From NCBI RefSeq assembly GCF_009193295.2, contig NZ_CP059973.1:806001-870000 (forward strand): a stretch of 64,000 nucleotides of DNA, written 5' to 3'. The DNA is from Bacteroides luhongzhouii. Lineage in GTDB: Bacteria; Bacteroidota; Bacteroidia; Bacteroidales; Bacteroidaceae. The notes under the pieces are model-generated. The model was not told the origin of the DNA and did not search any database. It saw only the letters and a program-made list of their open reading frames with translations. The position numbers were made by a program, and so were the translations under genes. Within the stretch, counting starts at the first letter, position 1. The number at the start of each line of letters is the position of its first letter. This document shows positions 61,721 to 64,000 of this stretch, one piece after another.

Positions 61721-62053
61721 TCACTTCAGCAGCGAATCTATTTTCTCAATATAATCCAATGAATCATCCACGAAGAATTTCAATTCAGGAATGATACGCA
61801 GCTGGTGACGTACACGAGTCCCAAGCTCATAACGAATGGATTTCATATTGTTATTGATATTCTTTACCATCTCTTCTGCTTTCTCTGAAGGAAAAACACT
61901 GAGGTAAACACGGGCAATACTCATATCAGGACTAATACGAACTGCGCTAACAGAGACCAATGTACCTGGCATGGACTTTGTTTGAAGCAGGAATATCTCA
62001 CTTAGCTCTTTCTGCAACAGGCGAGATATCTTATTCTGTCTGGTTGTTTCCAT
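61721..62053 (-). CDS. rbfA: Ribosome-binding factor A
   Basis: This 110-residue KH-like protein matures the 30S subunit. The N-terminus RQNKISRLLQKELSEIFL, the ARVYLSVFP strand and the C-terminal IRYELGTRVRHQLRIIPELKFFVDDS are the family signatures. It is 17 bp upstream of the permease gene and 16 bp after the methyltransferase gene, so all are probably cotranscribed. Confidence 0.95.
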   Translation of the reverse strand: METTRQNKISRLLQKELSEIFLLQTKSMPGTLVSVSAVRISPDMSIARVYLSVFPSEKAEEMVKNINNNMKSIRYELGTRVRHQLRIIPELKFFVDDSLDYIEKIDSLLK

Positions 62054-62069
62054 AAAGTTATTTACTGTT

Positions 62070-62726
62070 TTACGATTTACTACTTACTATTTTCTTCCTT
62101 ATAATCGTTAATCCGTCACGCAAAGGAAGTATTACTTTTTCCACTCGCACATCTTGCGCTACCAAATCATTAAAGGCTTTAATACCAATCGTTTGAGCAT
62201 CAGTATTGCGAGGTTGTTCAAGCACATGCCCGTCCCACAAAGTATTATCAGCAATGATATATCCACCTTCGGAAAGATGCGCTAATGTCATCTCGTAGTA
62301 TTCAATATACTTGCGTTTATCGCCATCAATAAAAGCCATATCAAAAGTAACACCTAAACTCGGAACAAGTTCTAAAGCATCACCTATATAAAAACGAATT
62401 TTATCGGCAAACGGTGATTTCTCCAACCATGGACGGGTAAAGTCCTCTTGCTCATCATTGATCTCAAACGTATGCAACAGTCCACCTTCCGGCAGACCTT
62501 CCGCCAAACAAAGAGCGGAGTAGCCGCTATACGTTCCGATTTCCAATATCTGACGAGGCTGAATCATTTCTACAAACATTTTCAGCATCCGTCCCTGCAA
62601 ATGCCCGGAAGCCATACGAGGACGAAGAAGCTTTACATGTGTATCCCGATAGAGCGATTTCAAATAATCGCTCTCGGGATCAATATGCTGCAAAATATAT
62701 TCGTCTATCGATTCGGTTTCCTGCAT
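62070..62726 (-). CDS. Class I SAM-dependent O-methyltransferase
   Basis: This 218-residue cytoplasmic enzyme belongs to the caffeoyl-CoA/catechol O-methyltransferase-like family. The SAM-binding motif is EIGTYSGYSALCLAEGLP; the metal/catalytic motif region is MAFIDGDKRKYIEYYEMTL and ADNTLWDGHV. Its natural substrate in Bacteroides is unknown. It starts 17 bp after the pyk stop codon. Confidence 0.9.
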   Translation of the reverse strand: MQETESIDEYILQHIDPESDYLKSLYRDTHVKLLRPRMASGHLQGRMLKMFVEMIQPRQILEIGTYSGYSALCLAEGLPEGGLLHTFEINDEQEDFTRPWLEKSPFADKIRFYIGDALELVPSLGVTFDMAFIDGDKRKYIEYYEMTLAHLSEGGYIIADNTLWDGHVLEQPRNTDAQTIGIKAFNDLVAQDVRVEKVILPLRDGLTIIRKKIVSSKS

Positions 62727-62743
62727 AAAACTGACTTTTACAA

Positions 62744-64000
62744 TTACAGATAGCGGTTGTTGTTAGGTAATACAGTCTCCTCTGCATGTTTCAATGCATC
62801 TTCCACTACATTAATTTCAAGGAATGAGGTCTTTGTTCCTGCCTTACCACTACTTAAATAACCTACCATATCGGAAGGTTGCAAACGGCCTTCTTTCAAC
62901 AGACGACGCAATGCCGCAAAGTAATATTGCTGTCCGTTAGCCAATTCCGGCATATAGATAGCTTCCACACCATAAGACAAAGCCAAATGACGCATTGTCT
63001 TTTCTTTATAGCAGATAGCCAACACTGGATACTTTCCACGGAAAGCAGCCAGATTACGAGCAGTGCGTCCGCTATAACTATCAGTAATAATAGCACGTAT
63101 TTTTAGCTTAGAAGTAGCTTTTACAGCTTGTTTAGCAAGGAATGCCGTAACATCATTACTATTCTCATCTAACGGAATACGGATATCATTTTCTTCCAGT
63201 TTATCTTTTTCTGCCTGAGCCGCAATTTTAGTCATCGTTTTCACCGCTTCTACCGGATACTTACCATAAGCAGTTTCTCCGCTCAACATCAAAGCATCTG
63301 TACGATAGTAGATTGCATTGGCAATATCAGTCACTTCCGCACGAGTCGGACGAGGATTATTTATCATTGTATGGAGCATCTGAGTAGCAACGATTACCGG
63401 CTTCTTTGCCAGAATACATTTGCGAATCAATACACGCTGGATTCCCGGAATACGTTCTTGAGGCACTTCAATACCCAAGTCACCACGGGCAACCATTACG
63501 CCATCTGCCACTTCCAGGATTTCATCAATATTATCTACTCCTTCCTGATTCTCAATCTTAGCAATAATCTTAATATCACTATTGTGTGCATCCAGAATTT
63601 CACGTATATCAAGTACATCCTGACGGTTACGCACGAAAGAGTGAGCGATAAAATCAATATCCTTTTCGATAGCATAAAGAATATTGTTACGGTCTTTTTC
63701 CGTCAACGAAGGAAGATTGATGCGAACCCCCGGGACATTTACGCTTTTACGGCTTCCCAAAGTAGCATCGTTCTTAACTTCACACAACAAATAACCATCA
63801 GTCTTATCAATAACTTCCAGTTCCAGATCGCCATCATCAATCAAAATCGTACCACCGATATTCAAGTCAGACACAAAGTTCGGATATGAAACAGCAATAC
63901 ATTCACGGGTTGTTTCCAAATCCGGATTACCTACAATCTTTACTTTCTCTCCTATTTTATATGGAATCGGCTCCGCATTAGCCGTCGTACGAACTTCCGG
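62744..64000 (-). CDS. pyk: Pyruvate kinase (5' end outside window)
   Basis: The gene runs off the right edge; 418 of an expected 480-490 residues are visible and the N-terminal catalytic start is missing. A TTG at 63919 is not the start because the frame continues upstream with pyruvate-kinase sequence (VRTTANAEPIPYKIGEKVKI). Visible parts include the B domain, then IKIIAKIENQEGVDNIDEIL with the catalytic Lys, DGVMVARGDLGIEVP binding Mg2+, KPVIVATQMLHTM, and the C-terminal allosteric domain. It makes pyruvate and ATP from phosphoenolpyruvate and ADP. Confidence 0.96.
   Translation of the reverse strand, partial: PEVRTTANAEPIPYKIGEKVKIVGNPDLETTRECIAVSYPNFVSDLNIGGTILIDDGDLELEVIDKTDGYLLCEVKNDATLGSRKSVNVPGVRINLPSLTEKDRNNILYAIEKDIDFIAHSFVRNRQDVLDIREILDAHNSDIKIIAKIENQEGVDNIDEILEVADGVMVARGDLGIEVPQERIPGIQRVLIRKCILAKKPVIVATQMLHTMINNPRPTRAEVTDIANAIYYRTDALMLSGETAYGKYPVEAVKTMTKIAAQAEKDKLEENDIRIPLDENSNDVTAFLAKQAVKATSKLKIRAIITDSYSGRTARNLAAFRGKYPVLAICYKEKTMRHLALSYGVEAIYMPELANGQQYYFAALRRLLKEGRLQPSDMVGYLSSGKAGTKTSFLEINVVEDALKHAEETVLPNNNRYL

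Overview
This window comes from a Bacteroides-type genome (Bacteroidota). The evidence is two SusC/SusD pairs, a complete and a partial hybrid two-component regulator (HTCS), a BACON-domain lipoprotein, HU-like proteins with extra domains, a fused SecDF, an OxyR-type ahpCF pair, and many promoters of the Bacteroidota form TTTG-N(19-21)-TAnnTTTG. The gene order (two ribokinases before susC/susD, then a GH18/GH16-like locus, then housekeeping genes) suggests a relative of B. thetaiotaomicron; that placement is inference.

Left part (1-17100): the C-terminus of an HTCS that starts outside the window, a small HU-like protein, and a 513-residue helical protein of unknown function. A sugar-utilisation locus (PUL 1, 3522-16989, all plus strand) follows: two PfkB/ribokinase genes, SusC, SusD, a beta-propeller hydrolase-like protein with a twin-arginine start, a DapA/NanA-family lyase, a YhcH-family lipoprotein, an MFS transporter, and a second propeller paralogue that is a lipoprotein. 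Ribokinases, a NanA-like lyase, YhcH and MFS genes in one transcription unit imply import, ring-opening or anomer exchange, phosphorylation and aldol cleavage of a released sugar or sugar acid. The substrate cannot be read from sequence.

PUL 2 (about 17119-31683): an HTCS on the plus strand is divergent from SusC-SusD-BACON/GH16-like-GH18 on the minus strand. A small secreted GH16-like protein, homologous to the first GH16-like domain of the BACON protein, follows the HTCS. A separately transcribed fusion of an endonuclease/exonuclease/phosphatase domain with a calcineurin-like phosphoesterase lies between the two PULs.

Right part (31900-64000) is mostly core genome: ahpC-ahpF, a Nudix hydrolase, a TPR protein paired with an outer-membrane barrel, an Rpn-type PD-(D/E)XK protein with 12-bp repeats, an HU-like protein next to topA with an ordered array of three palindromes between them, an LruC-domain lipoprotein, argS, canonical HU, an operon of two rhomboids with an EEP protein and an M3 peptidase, secDF, tRNA-Arg(CCU), korAB, and a minus-strand group of pyk (cut by the window edge), an O-methyltransferase, rbfA and an ABC permease.

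The features most worth a second look are: a G9 tract just after the signal region of the first propeller gene, where a one-base slip gives an early stop; the 3 x 22 bp palindrome array before the HU-like gene; the lyase/YhcH/ribokinase combination in PUL 1; and the GH16-like paralogues at both ends of PUL 2. I found no insertion sequence, prophage, CRISPR array or integrase.
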